From contig VZTG01004409.1 of NCBI GenBank assembly GCA_013397845.1, positions 327,287-391,286 of the forward strand: a DNA stretch of 64,000 bases, given 5' to 3'. The stretch's first letter is position 1. Each line of letters begins with the position of its first letter. Under the pieces are notes generated by a model. It had not been told where the DNA came from, did no database searches, and saw only the letters and a program-made list of their open reading frames with translations. This document shows, piece after piece, positions 46,301 through 59,964 of this stretch. The stretch is from Melanocharis versteri. Taxonomy: Eukaryota; Chordata; Aves; Passeriformes; Melanocharitidae. The position numbers were made by a program, and so were the translations under genes.

Positions 46301-49300
46301 CATAATTAATTGCTTGAATCTCTTCCCAGAGAGATCAACATATTTTTTCCAGTTTAAACCAGCCAAAAGTGCATAAGCTGATTTCCAGTGTTTATTGCAC
46401 ATAAAATGGCCTATAAAAAAGAGGGTCCCTCAAGAATACAAATGAAGCAACAATTCTATTTTGTGAATCTTCCATTCAAGGATCACCTGGTATTTTCTGA
46501 AGATTTATCTGACAGAGATTAAACAGCACTTTACAAGATTTTAAGGATCACACTAACTATAATCTCCAGGTGGGAAAACATGACATGAGTAAAATTAGAT
46601 TATTTTAGCAGTCAGCACTCTCAAACTCTTGCTCCGATCGTAAGAAAATCTGCCCCAAGTATGTTATTGTCTCTGCTCAGGGGAGAACATAAAGCAGCTT
46701 CCAAATGAGAGCAGAGACTTCTTTTCCTTTCCTATACACAAAGACATTTGCGCTCTCTGGTTCTTTGACATCAGTTTAGTGATAATGTGCTGCAGCAAGC
46801 TTTATATTTCAGGGATTGTATCAGTGAAAAGCTGTCTTTGCATACTCACACTCTCCGCCTTTGAACAATATCCACATAATCTTCCGAGCGGGCGTAGTAT
46901 CCTTCAGGGCTCAGTGCTCCCCAGAAATTGGACCATAGCTTCTCATGACGGCTTACCAGGGGGGCAATCACCAGCCTGGAAGCATGAAAGAAAAAGGAAT
47001 TGCAGAACAGGATGTTGCCACAGGAAGAAAAGGAAAATATTTACAAACCACAGTACTGTAAGAGCTGTTTCCTCCCTCACTTACAGAGTTGCTGTTTTGT
47101 TAACTCTGTTGGAATGAAATGCCACATAAGAAAGGGTAAATATGGCCCCAGTCTCCTCTCTAACCATACCCTGCACCAGGTCTGTTAGAATCCGATTTGT
47201 TCTAGTGACTACATAAAAACAAAGCTAAGGATGATTTACATCCTCTGCCTAAAATCCAGAGCTTACAACTACAGTAAAAAAAACCCAAAACAAATCACAT
47301 AAGAAATGTTTGGCTAACATCCCATCTCTGGCACAGCTCTCCTGGATTCCTGCACATCTCAGGGATGTGCCCTGAATTCCTCATGTGAGATGACCAGTAA
47401 GCATTGCTCAGACCAAAGAACTCACTTGTTCTGTTCAATCAGGATCCTCAGAGTCTCTGTGTTCTTCAGAACTACCTCAGCATCCAGGCTGAAGTAATAG
47501 TCACAGTCAGGATCCTTCCTGCACAAATCTCTACAGCCAGAGAAAACAAAAGTCACATCCTAAACCAGAGGAAGACAAAGGACAGAGCACCAAGAATTCC
47601 TTCACCTTGTAGTCTGAAGGTCTTCTGGGTGCTCAGAGAAGTTTGGTTTAATGTAACAACCCAGAAGGCCAGCATAATACAAGCACATCAGATTCAGTAT
47701 CCAAATGCAGATACTGAGACACAGCCCAAATCACATTTAGCAAACTCTTTCCTCAGCTCAAACTGAAGCGGTTCCCATTTACAGCTGGCCCAAATCCACA
47801 CCTGAGCTCAAACCTCCTGATCACAGACAGGAAGATACTCTCCCACTAGTTCTTAGTTTTGCTACAACACTCCTCCTCTTCAGAGATATAGGTGCAAATC
47901 CTTTGTGCTCTGTGGCTGGGTATATAGATGAGGGTGGGAGATACAGGGTTATCCTTCTGTCAGAACAAAGGACCAGTGAGAACTTAGTTTCTGAAACTGG
48001 ACAGAGTGAACTGGTATGGAAGCTGATTTTTTCCCAATATATAAGAGCATCAGAGTTAATGCTAGAAAAACTGAAAAGGTGACTGAAAAAAGAAGAACAA
48101 TCACTTGACAGGGATGATCCTCAGAAAAAAACAGATGTCTTAGTTTGGACATAGGCTGTCTCTGCTAGCTATCATGTATGGCCTCTTCACTTACATGCCC
48201 AAGTTACGTGCCTCAGCATTCTCCACCTCATCATCTGGTCCAATCACTTTGACAGTGAGATATTCTTTGCCATGCTCTTCTACAAAAGAGTCCACCTCCG
48301 TCAAGTGATGTTCCTCCTATTCCAAAAGTAAGGAAAAACAGGTAAGATGGGTTTATCCAGGCCACTCAGCCTCCTGTTCTTGAAAATGAGTAGACGGGCA
48401 ACAGCTCTTAGGCCCACTTCCACACATTTACAGATGGATGGGTGTCATTGCAGATAAGTATGCGATCTTATGGGTGCCATTGCAGATAAGTACTGTGATT
48501 ACACAGCCTGGAAGTCTAGCCCAAGGTTGCAAAGGTGCCTAGAGTAGAGGACGAGGTGTACATTTCCCACACATTTGCTAAGACCATCACAAGCCAACTT
48601 CACTTACGTGGTTGTGAATGAAGAGCTGGATTCTTTGCTTGGGGTAACGAAGGTTACGAAGCCGCAAGAAAAACTGGGAGAGGAACGGGGTGGGTTGCTC
48701 GATGAAAATGCCAATCAGAATCATTGGCAATGCATCATCCTACGTTCAGGGACAAGAGGAGAGAAGTGGCGAGTCATGTTTCACATCAGACACATAAGTT
48801 CCCATTGTAATTGTAAGACTTGTTTTGAGAGCTTTGCATAGACACATCAGCCTTACCTTATACCCCGTGAGGCTTCGCAGACCTTCATCACACACTGTGC
48901 AGCCAGTCTCAAATGTCCATATTTGGGGAATGTAGTTTCCCAGGTAGTTCAGCTGCAGCTGCAAAAGGCAATTTGCCACATTATGCATTACAGGGCAGGG
49001 GAGTTTCTTTGTGTGCACCTCCACTGTGGGATCACATTTCAACTTCATTTACCTTCTCTGTTAACTAAAGAATCTGAAAAGCATGACAGCCTGAGGGTCC
49101 AGCTGTATGTGCGTCTTTGAACCAGATCCATCTTGCTGCTATGGGCCTGGAATGCTTATTGTTTCTCAAATGTAAATGCACACAGGGAAAGTCAATATAT
49201 GTGAAGGCAGTAACCCCATCCATCGAGCCTAAAGAGTCACTTTGCAACAAACACAGACCAAATCTTTCTTTCAGGACAGTCCACTTACCTTGGTGGGTCT

Positions 49301-52300
49301 ATTTCCACGGATCACCACAGGCAGAGTGTCATATAACATGTTTCTTGCTCTCACTCGTGAGTTTTCAAACTTCAGAACTATCTCATCTGGAAATGACATT
49401 GTCATCATGTTAAGGCTTTTACTGATAATTAGAAGCACAATGCCTCATTTATACTGAAAAACTGATGAAAGTGTGGACAATGAGTAACGGTGCACAAGTA
49501 GTTTAAAGGCTACAGACCAAATCTGTAAAGGAGAAAAAAATATTCAGAATTATCCTGTGAAGTAACAGGAGGATGGCTGGGAAGCTGGACAATGACTGGG
49601 AATTGGCAGAAGCCATACTGAAAGATTCTTTTAAAACTGGCATTGACAAACTGTGCAGTGAGGAACAGCTACTGATGACAGGGACAGCTATTGATGGGAG
49701 GACTCAGGCCCTTCTCACCTAAGTGTTTTATGCATCTGATATCTCTCTTTGTCACCCCTCACAAAAGTCCATCCTCCTGGCAGAGATCATTCAAGACACT
49801 GCCTCAATAAAACCATACAAAGTCCTTTGGAAAAAAGACTAGCACAGATACAAACTGCAGTCTATCATTGATATAATGAGCACAGAAGCCAAAAATTACA
49901 CCTCCATTGTCACTTTTTACCTGACTAGAATAAAAATGGAATGGTGCAAGACTGAAAACATTAGGCAGCATTGACAGGAGAGTAAGTGAATCCCTCTTGC
50001 CAGGACTAGCAAAATCAAGCAGCAGGTCAGGTCAGAAGCCTGGTACAATCAGTGAGTGTTCACAGGCATATCTGGCCACTTCTCAGCTCCCGTGGCATTC
50101 CAGCACGGCTCTGAAGCGGAAAGACAGGCAAGCCCTAGGCAAGGCTGTGTGTTATTACTTGCACTGAAGTCCCTCCCAGTTTCAATCCCCAAGGCTAATG
50201 CAATCCGACACGCCTGGAGATCAAAGTGGCAAGGAGGTGTAAAATGAAAAACCTGACCTGCATTCCCTGAAGTGGAGAAGGAATTGCAATGAGAACCTAG
50301 TTGGTCACAGTGGAATTACAAACAAATCCCAGAACTCTGGCAGAGACTTTTACTAAAGCTTATTCTGTAGGGACAGCCATTTCTGAAATACAATCCCTTC
50401 AGCCATTACTTTATTTCTGGTGTCAACATGCAAGTTGCATTCCAAAGAGAAATGAGCTTCCTTCTTCCATCTCACCTAATGCTCCATTTAGGTTTTGGAA
50501 GATCCGGCTTCTTTGGTCTAGGCTGATGTTGATACTTTCCTTTAAAAGAATTAGATAAATAACCTTAATTAGAACACAAAAGGCATCCATTCTTTACATG
50601 CAACAGACTCTATGCTCAGTGAAGATATATCCCATTCCTACAGTCATTTGCAAACCCTCCAAACTCTGAAGCCTAAAACATTCCCAGATAATCATCATTT
50701 TCATCCAAATCTGGGACAATTCGCCATTTTGTAGAACAATTTAAATATATTCTATTAGGGAAAACTATGCAACTCCCCTCTCCCCCCTTTTAAAGCTGCT
50801 GAGGGTGTGTCAATAAGTCTGTATCATATGGACGAAGTAGACTCACACACAGTCCTATAAACCCCACAATACATATAATACACAGGAATGCCAGATATCA
50901 AAACCATCTGCTGTGAAAAGTTTCTTGCCTTCTATCCACAGGGCAAGTGTAACCCCAAGCATTGCCCCAGGTACCAGTGTCAAACCAGAGGACAGCAAGG
51001 TGCAAGATCAGCTTGTGCAATCTTTGTTTTTATCCCCTGCTGCAAGTCACACTCTGACTGAGTAGGACTAAAGTGCAGCTCTGATTTAACAGAGTTCTGT
51101 GTCCCTGCAGGTGTCTATTAAGACTGATTACTAGAAAGGACAGCAGGGTGCTAACATCCGCTGTCTGAGTGCCAAGTCAGGGGAATTACTCAGCCCTTGC
51201 ATGGCACAGGGCCAGAACTGCAGATGAGAGCATTAAAGGGACTGTTCATGTTAAAGTATCACAGGCCATACTCAGATTTGAGAACTAAAAAAGTCCAGCT
51301 GTTCTAAATTTTCTACCAGCCTTGCTGGTAAAAAATTGCAAATCTCTCTCTAATTAGTCTGATAGCAGTTCCCTATTCCAGATGTTTCCTCTTGATTTGT
51401 AAATTGCTGTTACAGTTTGAGTTCTCAGTTCCCAAACATTTGGTCTGTCCCCAGGGACAGACTGGCCTCTGTAATGCACAACTGGGCAGGGACAGCAGAA
51501 CCAGAATGACCTGTGGGCTGGATGGTCTGGCCAATGCAGCACGCAGTGCTGGAATGGCAATGCTCCTTCCAGGGTCCATTCTAGGCTTCTGTAGGATGTT
51601 ACATGGCATTTTCCAAAGATGTACTTCAGTGCCAGGTTGGATATCCCTAAGTCAGCACTGCACTCTGCAGTTTCAGCTCCCCTGGGAAGAGGCTGGTTAG
51701 TTCCACCACACTCAATGGCTTTAAACACCAGCACCTACAGATACTGGTATGAGCCTCCAGTAAGACTTGTTTTCAGACATTTCTCTTCCCATTCACATTT
51801 TACACTTAAATATAAAAATTGCTAATAACAGAAAATGGGGGTACTGGCTAGAATGCACATTTTCAGAAACCCAGAATCTAGATACACCTACTCTTTTCTC
51901 TGGATCCAAGAAGATATTTGTATAGAAGAGCTGGTCACTGTCATCATCCTGTCCTTGCCACTCCTCCACAAGCTTCTTCAGGTTTGGAGCATAACCTATG
52001 AAGCCTGTGGGAATAAGTATGAGGAGGTGTTTCAACCCAGATGACCAAAAAATGGAAGTACTCCTGTATACATACTTTCACTTCTCTCACACGAAATCTC
52101 ACTACACCCTGTGTTGCTGCAGAGACTCATCAACTTTCAGTTTGCTTTGCCATTTCTCCCACAGGTCAAATAGGACGAGAAAACTGAAAGAGGTTCTCAA
52201 CTGAAAAGTAAGCTCAGTGTCTCACCTCCAGAACCCAGGAAGCGTTTTCCATCTCGCACCTCAGGATACTTGGCTTCCAACTTTCTGTCAGGATAGATGT

Positions 52301-55300
52301 AATTCTCTGCTGAGAAAACCACCTTGCTCTTGGCTTGTTTGAACTTCTTCAGCAGTTCTGTGGGGCCCGAAGCAAAGAGCACATCATAGCTAGAAAAAGA
52401 GACAGACAAAAAAGGACAAAAGGAATGGAGTCAGAAAAACATGTCAGTGAGAAAAGTTTCTAGAAACTGCTAATTCTTTGGGAATCCCTTTCTTTTAGTT
52501 CTGTTTAACCAGTATTACATTTTTTGTAATGCAACTAATTAAAGTGTAGTCTTATTTGTATGCATATGAAAAGACAGTGAGACTCCAAACCACCCTTTTC
52601 TCTCTTCACTTTTCTCTGGCAGACTAATTCTTGGCTTTCAGGATGTGCTGCAGCCTACTTCACCTTATAAAACAAATAACTCTGGTAAGAAAGGCCTGCA
52701 TAGTTCCACAGGAATTGTCTGCTCATTCTCTGCAGACAGAGGCAGCCAAATTCCACTGTGGCAGAATCAGGCACAACACTATCAACTTCATGCAGGAATT
52801 GGCATCAGCCTATTCTGATCAGACCTTCCCAACTGCCACAGATGCAGCTCTGAGTGATTCCCAGGAAACGACAGAGAATTCAGGGGGAAAAAAACAGAGA
52901 TCTGGACACACTTTTCAAAAGCAATCGATTTCACAGTTCATTTCTTCTCAGTGAGAACCTCTCCAAACAGCTGTAAGATTCAGTTCATGGCAAATTCTTC
53001 GCAACCATTACCTTTCCACAAAAAGGATGATCAAGTCCTCCTTATCCACATACTGCTTCAGAGCTGACTTCAGGAGACGGACCTTCTGCCCACCTCCAGC
53101 TGGCTGCTGGTCATCTCCACCCTGCCACTCCTCATCCAACCCCAGCACCTACACAGCAACAGGCACAGGGTCACCTCAACAGGGCACTTTCCCAGAAAGG
53201 CTCACAGCAAAGGACCAGAACCCACAAACTTACTGGTCCTGATAACTCCCAGTGCAAATCACAGCAAAAGTAACAGCCCCAGGACAAATGCACTAGGCAG
53301 CCTTTGATCCACTCTCTGGGCTGGACAGTCAGAGTAACATGTAGCACAGTGACAAAGCACTCCTAGCCACAGGGACAGAAGCACACTCCGTGCTGTGTGT
53401 CTTGGCTGTGCAATGGAAAAGTGCCATGAGGCTCCCTTGAGCAGGAGTTACGGATCTCATCCCAAGCCAACACTCAGGATACTGCAGAAATGACCCAGTC
53501 ACGGTACTTTTCAGCCAGCTGAGCAGGTGTGTCCTCTCTTGAGCTGTTATTTAATCACTGTAGGGCCAAGTCTTATCCATTCCACAATTTGAAATTCCCT
53601 TTGACCAACCACCATGGAAACTGCTAGACATCACCTGGACTTTGTAGTTGAAGAATTCAGCTGATCTTCTGAAGCGTTGGAATCCTTCAGTCTCCTTGGT
53701 GGCAACAGTCAGAACCAGCAGGTTTTCTGCACACAGGAGAAAGCACAAGAGATATTCAACTGGTGCTGTTTTTCACAACCTGCTGTTCCACACCTAACTT
53801 GACTGTGGGTATAAAATGAGAGATTATGTAAAGATACAATTTCATTGCCTGAGTTCTGAGCTAAAAAAGGAAAATAAAATGTACTAAGTGGGTTTTTTGC
53901 CCTGCTAGTGAAAATTACAATTCTCTTCTCTCACACAGAGTATAAAGGAAATTAAACTTGAACATAAAAAAAATAGAACTACTACAAAATGCCCATTTGG
54001 GTGTCATCCATTTAATGCAGTTTTGACTTTCTCTTTCCCACAGAGCTGCTTTTTTGTCACTCAGCATTGACTGGATGTAGGGAAAACCAAAATTAGACTA
54101 AATGTTATTATTCCCTCCCCATGGCGGCTCCAACTTTCTACTGCATTCCTGAGGCATTTTCCAGTTTTTCATATATATTCAATGTGAATTTAATTGTGCT
54201 ATAATTTTCATTTACATTCTCCTCCCAAACTTGCTTTTCGTTTCCAGTCGTTCAGAAATGATAAAACTAAATCCTGAAGCTCTCTTTCAGAAGTTTCTCT
54301 AGGGTACCCTGGAATATGATTTTTACATGGAAGTTCTGGTTTCCTCGTTGCCATGATGAAATGTTATACTTCACCTTAACAGTTTTGCTGAAGTAGGAAT
54401 TTGTATAGGCTCTGGCAACAGTGCTTAAATGCAAATCCTGCCCATCCGATTTAAACATCAAGAAATACCAGGAAAAACTGAAAGCACATTTTCTTGGCCT
54501 CAGGAGGCTTTTTTTGGAACAATGAATTTTTTCAATGGATGTACCAGATGTATCTCCCTCATGTACCCAAACTGATATTCTGTCTGGTCTTAGAGAGGAA
54601 GGATCTAGAAGCTGGAGTTTTAGATGGACCTGACAAAGGCTGCAAAAGTAAAAAATTAGTGTAAGACTCCAAGTTATGAAGAAAGAAGATATTTCCAAAG
54701 ATATTCCCCATATCCTTTACCTGCATGAGAATAAAAAGGAGAGGAGAGATTGAGAACAGCCAATAGGTCAGGTCTAATTGTATTTATTAGACAGGTGCAC
54801 AAAGTGATAAATAAAAGAATATGAATCCCTTATAGGTGCAGTTTTTAAGAGCAGATTTTTAGATGTATGAAGTGCATTCCTAATCTAGCTCCTCCAGCAC
54901 ACCCCAGTGCCCTGTGTCCAGCTCAGTCAGAGGGAGCAAACAAATCAGTAAAATATGTATGTCCTCGGGGAATATGTTAAAGCCATTGAAGTTTCTAGCC
55001 ATATGATGGCACACAGAAAGTCACAGCAACTTTATAAGAGAGCTCTGAGCTCACGGATTCTGAGAAGGTGAAGATCATACTGCCAAGGAAGAAGGAAACA
55101 AACATGGGTTTGCCAGAGAGGAATGTAAAGACAGCCCTCAAATTCTAGTGCATGAGGGGAGAAAGCATATGGTAATGATAAGAGAAGGAAAGAAGGAAAG
55201 AAATAAAGGATCCTGACTGCTGTGCAATTATTTCAGCCCAAAATCTCAGGCATCTCACATTAAATAAATCACTTATTCATTTTCATGCTGCCACCCCAAG

Positions 55301-57584
55301 AAAGCCACACACTGTTTATGACTTGACTGCCAAAAGTTTGCTGGACAGGATGAGTGCTAAAGGCTCACGCAGAACAGGAAGCAGTGTCCTATTTCTAAGA
55401 CAGAAAAGTTCTCCCCATGCAGTTTGTGAACTCAGAGGAGCATGAAAAACCAGCACAAAGACCACTCTCATCCCCAGTAGAATTCCAAGTTAGATTCCCT
55501 GTGCGGTAGGACGCTGAGAGACACTAAGCTCAGTTTCTGTTCTAAGAACTCCCTGCAGTAGCGAGAGCTTTCCATCCCAAGAGACATTCCTTCAGCCCAG
55601 CACTGGAAGTTTGTGCTGAGCTATGCTGCCCCCACTCCTACTGCTTTAACCCTTTCTTCTCTTTTCCAAAGATACTGCTGAACACTGATGCAGCTGATAG
55701 GTACTTCCAAGGACAGAGCAGTAAACCCTGTTACTTTCAGTATCACATGCAAACTTTTCAAAACATCCTAAACGGATTGATGCTTCCCTGTTTCCCATAT
55801 CACAGTCAATTTTCATATGTAGAAATGCAGCCTGTTCTGCTAAGCTGGGCCTCCTGGACCCAAAGGTTCCCTGGGCCATGCTGACAATTAGGAATTGTAT
55901 AAATACATTTAATAAAGGCATGGCTGCAAAATACAAACACAGGGTGGTTAACAAAGCAAGCACTGGACTCGGAACCAGGGGAGCTGGACTGTATTGCTGG
56001 TTCTGCTATGCAATAAGGAGCCAATACTGCTATCCCTGTTTTTCCATCTGTAGAATGATAAAAGAGGACATTTACCACTTTTGTGAAGGTTTTAGAGCTC
56101 TATAGATGAAAAGGATTCTGTAAGAACAAAGCACTGGAACAGGAACCCTGATACCAAGATCACAAGGAAATGATTCAGTAAACTTCTGAGTTTTTATAAA
56201 GAATAAAAATCAGAGACCAGATGAGTTCAGTAACAAAAAAAAAAAAGTTATTTACTTCTGCCCTAAGTCTACAGGGAAAGCACATCTGCAGCTGCATTTT
56301 AGGACAAGGAATGAATTTATTCCTAGGTTGTGATTTGGGAAATCTTACTGTGCCACTTCCTGTTAAGATAGAGAGTGTCTAAGAAAATACCATTAATATG
56401 GGGATCAAATAGAAAAAGAACAGTGCACAATTTAACAATGGATAATATAATCTCTGTATTACAATTACAGAAGAATTTTTAAAAATTCTATCAACTACAA
56501 ATAACTGTGCTGAGAGCTTTTGCAGAGATCTAAAAGAACATCCAAGAGAGACGACAGGTATCATTGCTCTCACATTACTCTGGGGAAGCTGAGGCACGGG
56601 AAGGATGAGGTATTTTCTCTTTGAGCCATGCCAAAAGTGATGGGTTCAGAAAGCAGTTAATTCCAAATCCCTCTTCCTAACAAATTTACCTCATTCTCTT
56701 TCCCAGCCCTCAGTTTTATATCTCTAGTGCAGTCTAAAACCTTACTAAAACCATGGAAGATTTGAGATATGCAAGGAAGGCAGGATAGCACAGAGATTCT
56801 TTGTTTTAATTATGCCACTATAGCCAAAGAACTCCCAACACCCCCACAGATACACACTAACTGTATTAAGTAATGTACATATATAACAAAGGTAGTTATA
56901 CCAGACTCACACTGTGAAGGGAAATATTCGAGGTAACAAGATTAAATCTCCTCCTAATTGCCACTTCTCTAATGAAGACAGAGATAATTATCCAAACTTC
57001 TTGGCAGAGTGACAGTGTGTGAACCACTTTGTCAGTGTTGCTGACATTCTGTGGCTGCCCTAATCCTCTGCTGTTCTACCAGCTACTCTAGAGCTTCTAC
57101 CAACTGTTTACGGGAGGACAGACTGATGCTATTTTAGGAGCATCCCTGATCTTGAGTCACAGTGTGGCCAGTCTGGAATCAAACGCTCTCCCGCTACCTA
57201 ATTCTTGAACCGCCTAAGTTCAAAAGCAGGGAGGGGCTGACCCAGGTGGGGTGCAACCCACGGGACCGAGAGTCCTTCACCGGGATGCAATGCTATTGCC
57301 ACACGAAACTCCGAGCTGTGAGCCGCCCGAGGCTCGAGGTGCCGCCCCGGGGCTCGCACTCTGCCGTGGGCTCGGGTCGGGCAGCGTTTGGAAGCGAGAC
57401 CAGACCAGCAGTGGCACCCAGGGCGGCTGTGCCCGTCCAGCAGCCTGACCGCCGGCTCCCCGCGCTGCCGGTGCCCCGGTGCCCCGAGCAGCCCCTCCTT
57501 ACCTTCCTGCTGCGAGGCACGGCCGCCCCCCGCCCCGAGCAGCGCCAGCACCGCCCAGAGCAGCGGCACCCCCGGAGGCACCAT
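43152..57584 (-). CDS. PLOD1: Procollagen-lysine 2-oxoglutarate 5-dioxygenase 1 (lysyl hydroxylase 1)
   Basis: ER-lumen Fe(II)/2-oxoglutarate dioxygenase that hydroxylates collagen lysines. Coding exons in transcript order: 57503-57584, 53635-53726, 53012-53148, 52226-52389, 51892-52004, 50476-50539, 49289-49386, 48857-48958, 48608-48739, 48195-48316, 47426-47530, 46850-46975, 45905-46046, 45291-45404, 44950-45015, 44524-44628, 43997-44143, 43568-43693 and 43152-43307. They sum to 730 residues plus stop (human 727), with all 19 exons in phase. The signal peptide is about residues 1-23. An N-terminal glycosyltransferase-like domain begins at ENLLVLTVATKE and a second such domain follows from about residue 295. 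The dioxygenase domain ends the protein, with iron ligands His659, Asp661 and His711 and 2-oxoglutarate Arg721. Sequons are at Asn200, Asn541 and Asn689. No break is seen. Confidence 0.98.
43568..43693 (-). CDS. PLOD1: PLOD1 exon with HxD iron motif
   Basis: Forty-two codons including VVRYKPDEQPSLVPHHDAST. His659 and Asp661 form the HxD half of the facial triad. Both ends are phase 0, joining TYYTK-type sequence upstream and GGGC downstream. Confidence 0.96.
48439..48492. repeat. Small tandem duplication, period 32
   Basis: Two copies of TGGGTGYCATTGCAGATAAG (one C/T difference) at 48439 and 48471 in a PLOD1 intron. This is a recent local duplication with no evident function. Confidence 0.85.
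53727..57502 (-). other. PLOD1: PLOD1 intron 1
   Basis: The longest PLOD1 intron. It holds an A/G-rich short repeat (GAAGG/GAAAG units) near 55180-55210, a poly-A run near 56236, and a 143-codon minus-strand open frame at 54267-54698 that I could not assign. No PLOD1 exon is missing, since exons 1 and 2 join in phase. Confidence 0.6.
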
Positions 57585-57930
57585 GGAGGCGGCTTCCCCC
57601 CGCCGGCAGCTGGCACTGCCCGGGGGCGATGCCTGCGGGACGGACCGGGCGGCTCCGGGGCTGTGCCACGCACCACACCCGCCCGGCGCCCGGCGGGGAC
57701 GAGCGGAGGAAGCGGGGAGGCGCTGGCTCCTCCTCCCGGGCGGCCCCGGCCCCCGCGAGAGGCGGGCGGCAGCCGGGGCAGGGCCGGGAGACGGGGCGGG
57801 ACCGCGTGGAAAGCGGGGTTACACCGGGGCGAGGAGCTCGTGGGTTTGATCCCGGAGCTGCAGCGGCTTTGCCCGGGGTGCGGGGTGCAGCGGGGCTTGG
57901 CTGCGGGGCTTGGGACACCGGGCAGGGGAT
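57250..57930 (-). promoter_or_regulatory. PLOD1: CpG island, PLOD1 promoter and exon 1
   Basis: CpG-dense block centred on PLOD1 exon 1 (57503-57584, signal peptide MVPPGVPLLWAVLALLGAGG). It contains GC-box-like GGGGCGGGAC and GGGCGG elements upstream of the ATG. It is the natural promoter. The long open frames in it on both strands are a by-product of GC content. Confidence 0.75.
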
Positions 57931-59960
57931 GTGCGGAGGGGCAAACAGGCATTGAGCTAACGATTGAGGAGGAGAGGAGTCACTCTCCGGCCAGCTTCAG
58001 CTACTGCTGGGCTGAAGCTAGCTGACACTCCTAGGATATTTATGTACAAAAAGCAAACCAGAAATGGACTGTAATGTTATGCACAGCTCTAGAAACTGGA
58101 AGCCTTATTAAATACCTTCTTCATACCTTCTTCCTTCCTATCACCTCCTATATTTCCCTGGTGAACACAAAACCTGCAGTGGTTTTGCTTCCTGTACTAA
58201 CTGGTTTTCTCTGGCCATCTTTAAGTCTTACATTAATCTCTGTGGCCTTGTGCTGAGTTTTCTTGCTGTAGCCCTGATCACTTATCCAGGCATCTTTTTC
58301 TATTTAATTCTGCCTTTGAGAACAAGCCAAATAAACCTGTCTTAGAAAGTTACACTTCTTAAAATTAACATTTGCTTTACGGTCACTTCTACACTGCAGT
58401 GAGTGTTAGGTTTAGATGCAGGGAAACAGTTTTGAGCCTGCAGGACACCAGATGAGGAGCTACCACTGACACGGATCCTATGTGAGGCCTGTCAGTAAAC
58501 CAACTCTTTAAAACAGAAATCACAGATATAACAGGGTTCAGATTTAAAAGAAATAAAACAAGAAGGCATGAGGAGAAAAAAATCAAGCACATTAGAAAGG
58601 CCACACTGTAGCTAACTGGCATTCTCCATGATTCATAACAGCATCATCCCAAAGAATTCCCATTACTGTTTGTTTGTTTGTTCACTGAGAATATTCTTGA
58701 GTGTGTTCAAAGCACTTTTCCTTCCATTCCTTCTCTCCAAAGCAGGAATTCCCTCATAATTACCAGGTAAACAGAACAGTCCTCATGCTCAAGCAATGAG
58801 CATTCCAGGCAACAACCCAAGGAAATACTAGTTCTCTCTAAGGTAGTGATTTCAGAAAACTTCCTTTTGCAAAGCTGCCAGTTTCCCTAAACGAAAAAAA
58901 GAGAGAGAACATACTTTCTCTTTAGATTTCTTCAGTACTTTGCAAGCCCAGACAAAGCCTGTGATAAATCTGTAGCAGCTTCAACAGTTTAAGGCAGGAG
59001 ACACAGCAAAGATGTTCAATCCTCCACCTTCAGACCTCAGACTGAGAGCTGCGACACAACATGGATTTTTAAAATTGCAAGTTTCTCATTTTAATGAAGT
59101 TAAATCTCTCCAGTCTAAAATGAGCAGTTTTGCACTCCCAAAATCATGAATGCCTCACTGTTTATGCTACTGTACCCAGGCTGTCTCTGTTTGACAGCTT
59201 TGTATTCTGCAGCTACGCCAACCCACCAAGCACATTTCCTCCCTGTTAGTGTGTTTGCACCGCTCTGTGCGCCGGCTGTAGCCGGCTGCCTGTCTTTTTA
59301 AACAGAGCCAGCTGCCAATGCAGATGTTCCAGTGAGTACGTGCAACACGTGCTCCAGGCGGAGCAGTAACTTCCTGAAAATTGGAAGGGTCAGAGCTCTG
59401 CTCTTACAGCAGCCTCAAAGCTGAGACACCATCAGCCCCATTGAAACCTGCAGGGAATGGGGTCTCACCCGCCGTTTTGGGATCCCACTGCCCCCCTCGC
59501 CCGAAATCAAACAGCTCATTTGCAGGAATAAATTAAAAACGTGTCTCCTTTGTTTCCCTTCACTGAGCTGGTTCATTGACTCAACCTAGTCGAGCATTTC
59601 ACATTTGGCTTTGACTTACAGTATTTCTGCCTCACTTGCTTGAAACTGTGTTTCTCGTTCTGTCTTTCTGGATACTGCTCTGGATACAAAGCTTTCCTGT
59701 GTACGTCTAAGACACCCTGCTCTCCGTTCCTCTATTTACTACACAGTGGAATACAGTTGGATAGAAATTCCTTTCCTGCATAGTCTCTGTTGTGGTAAGG
59801 CAGTAAACTGCCACGGGAATTACGGAAAACCCCTCCAGGCCTTTTCGATCGGTGCAGTGACCCGGGCAGGAGACGCAAAACCTCAGGCTCTCGGCTAGAA
59901 CTGCTCGAGGACACCCGCGGATAGAGCAGAGGGAGCGGGGCAGGGGCCGGGCGGGCCCGG
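57931..59960. other. PLOD1-KIAA2013 intergenic spacer
   Basis: About 2 kb of ordinary AT-rich DNA between the divergent genes, with a short TTTG repeat near 58668-58682. No coding exon or RNA gene is seen. Confidence 0.6.
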
Positions 59961-59964
59961 AGAC

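Noticed and set aside
55170..55215. A/G-rich GAAGG/GAAAG stretch as a possible regulatory purine tract
   Set aside because: A short ordinary microsatellite-like run inside an intron with no further supporting feature.
57162..58025. 287-codon plus-strand open frame over the PLOD1 CpG island
   Set aside because: Composition is Arg/Pro/Gly/Ala as expected from GC-rich DNA. It overlaps PLOD1 exon 1 in antisense, and sister frames of similar length exist on both strands.
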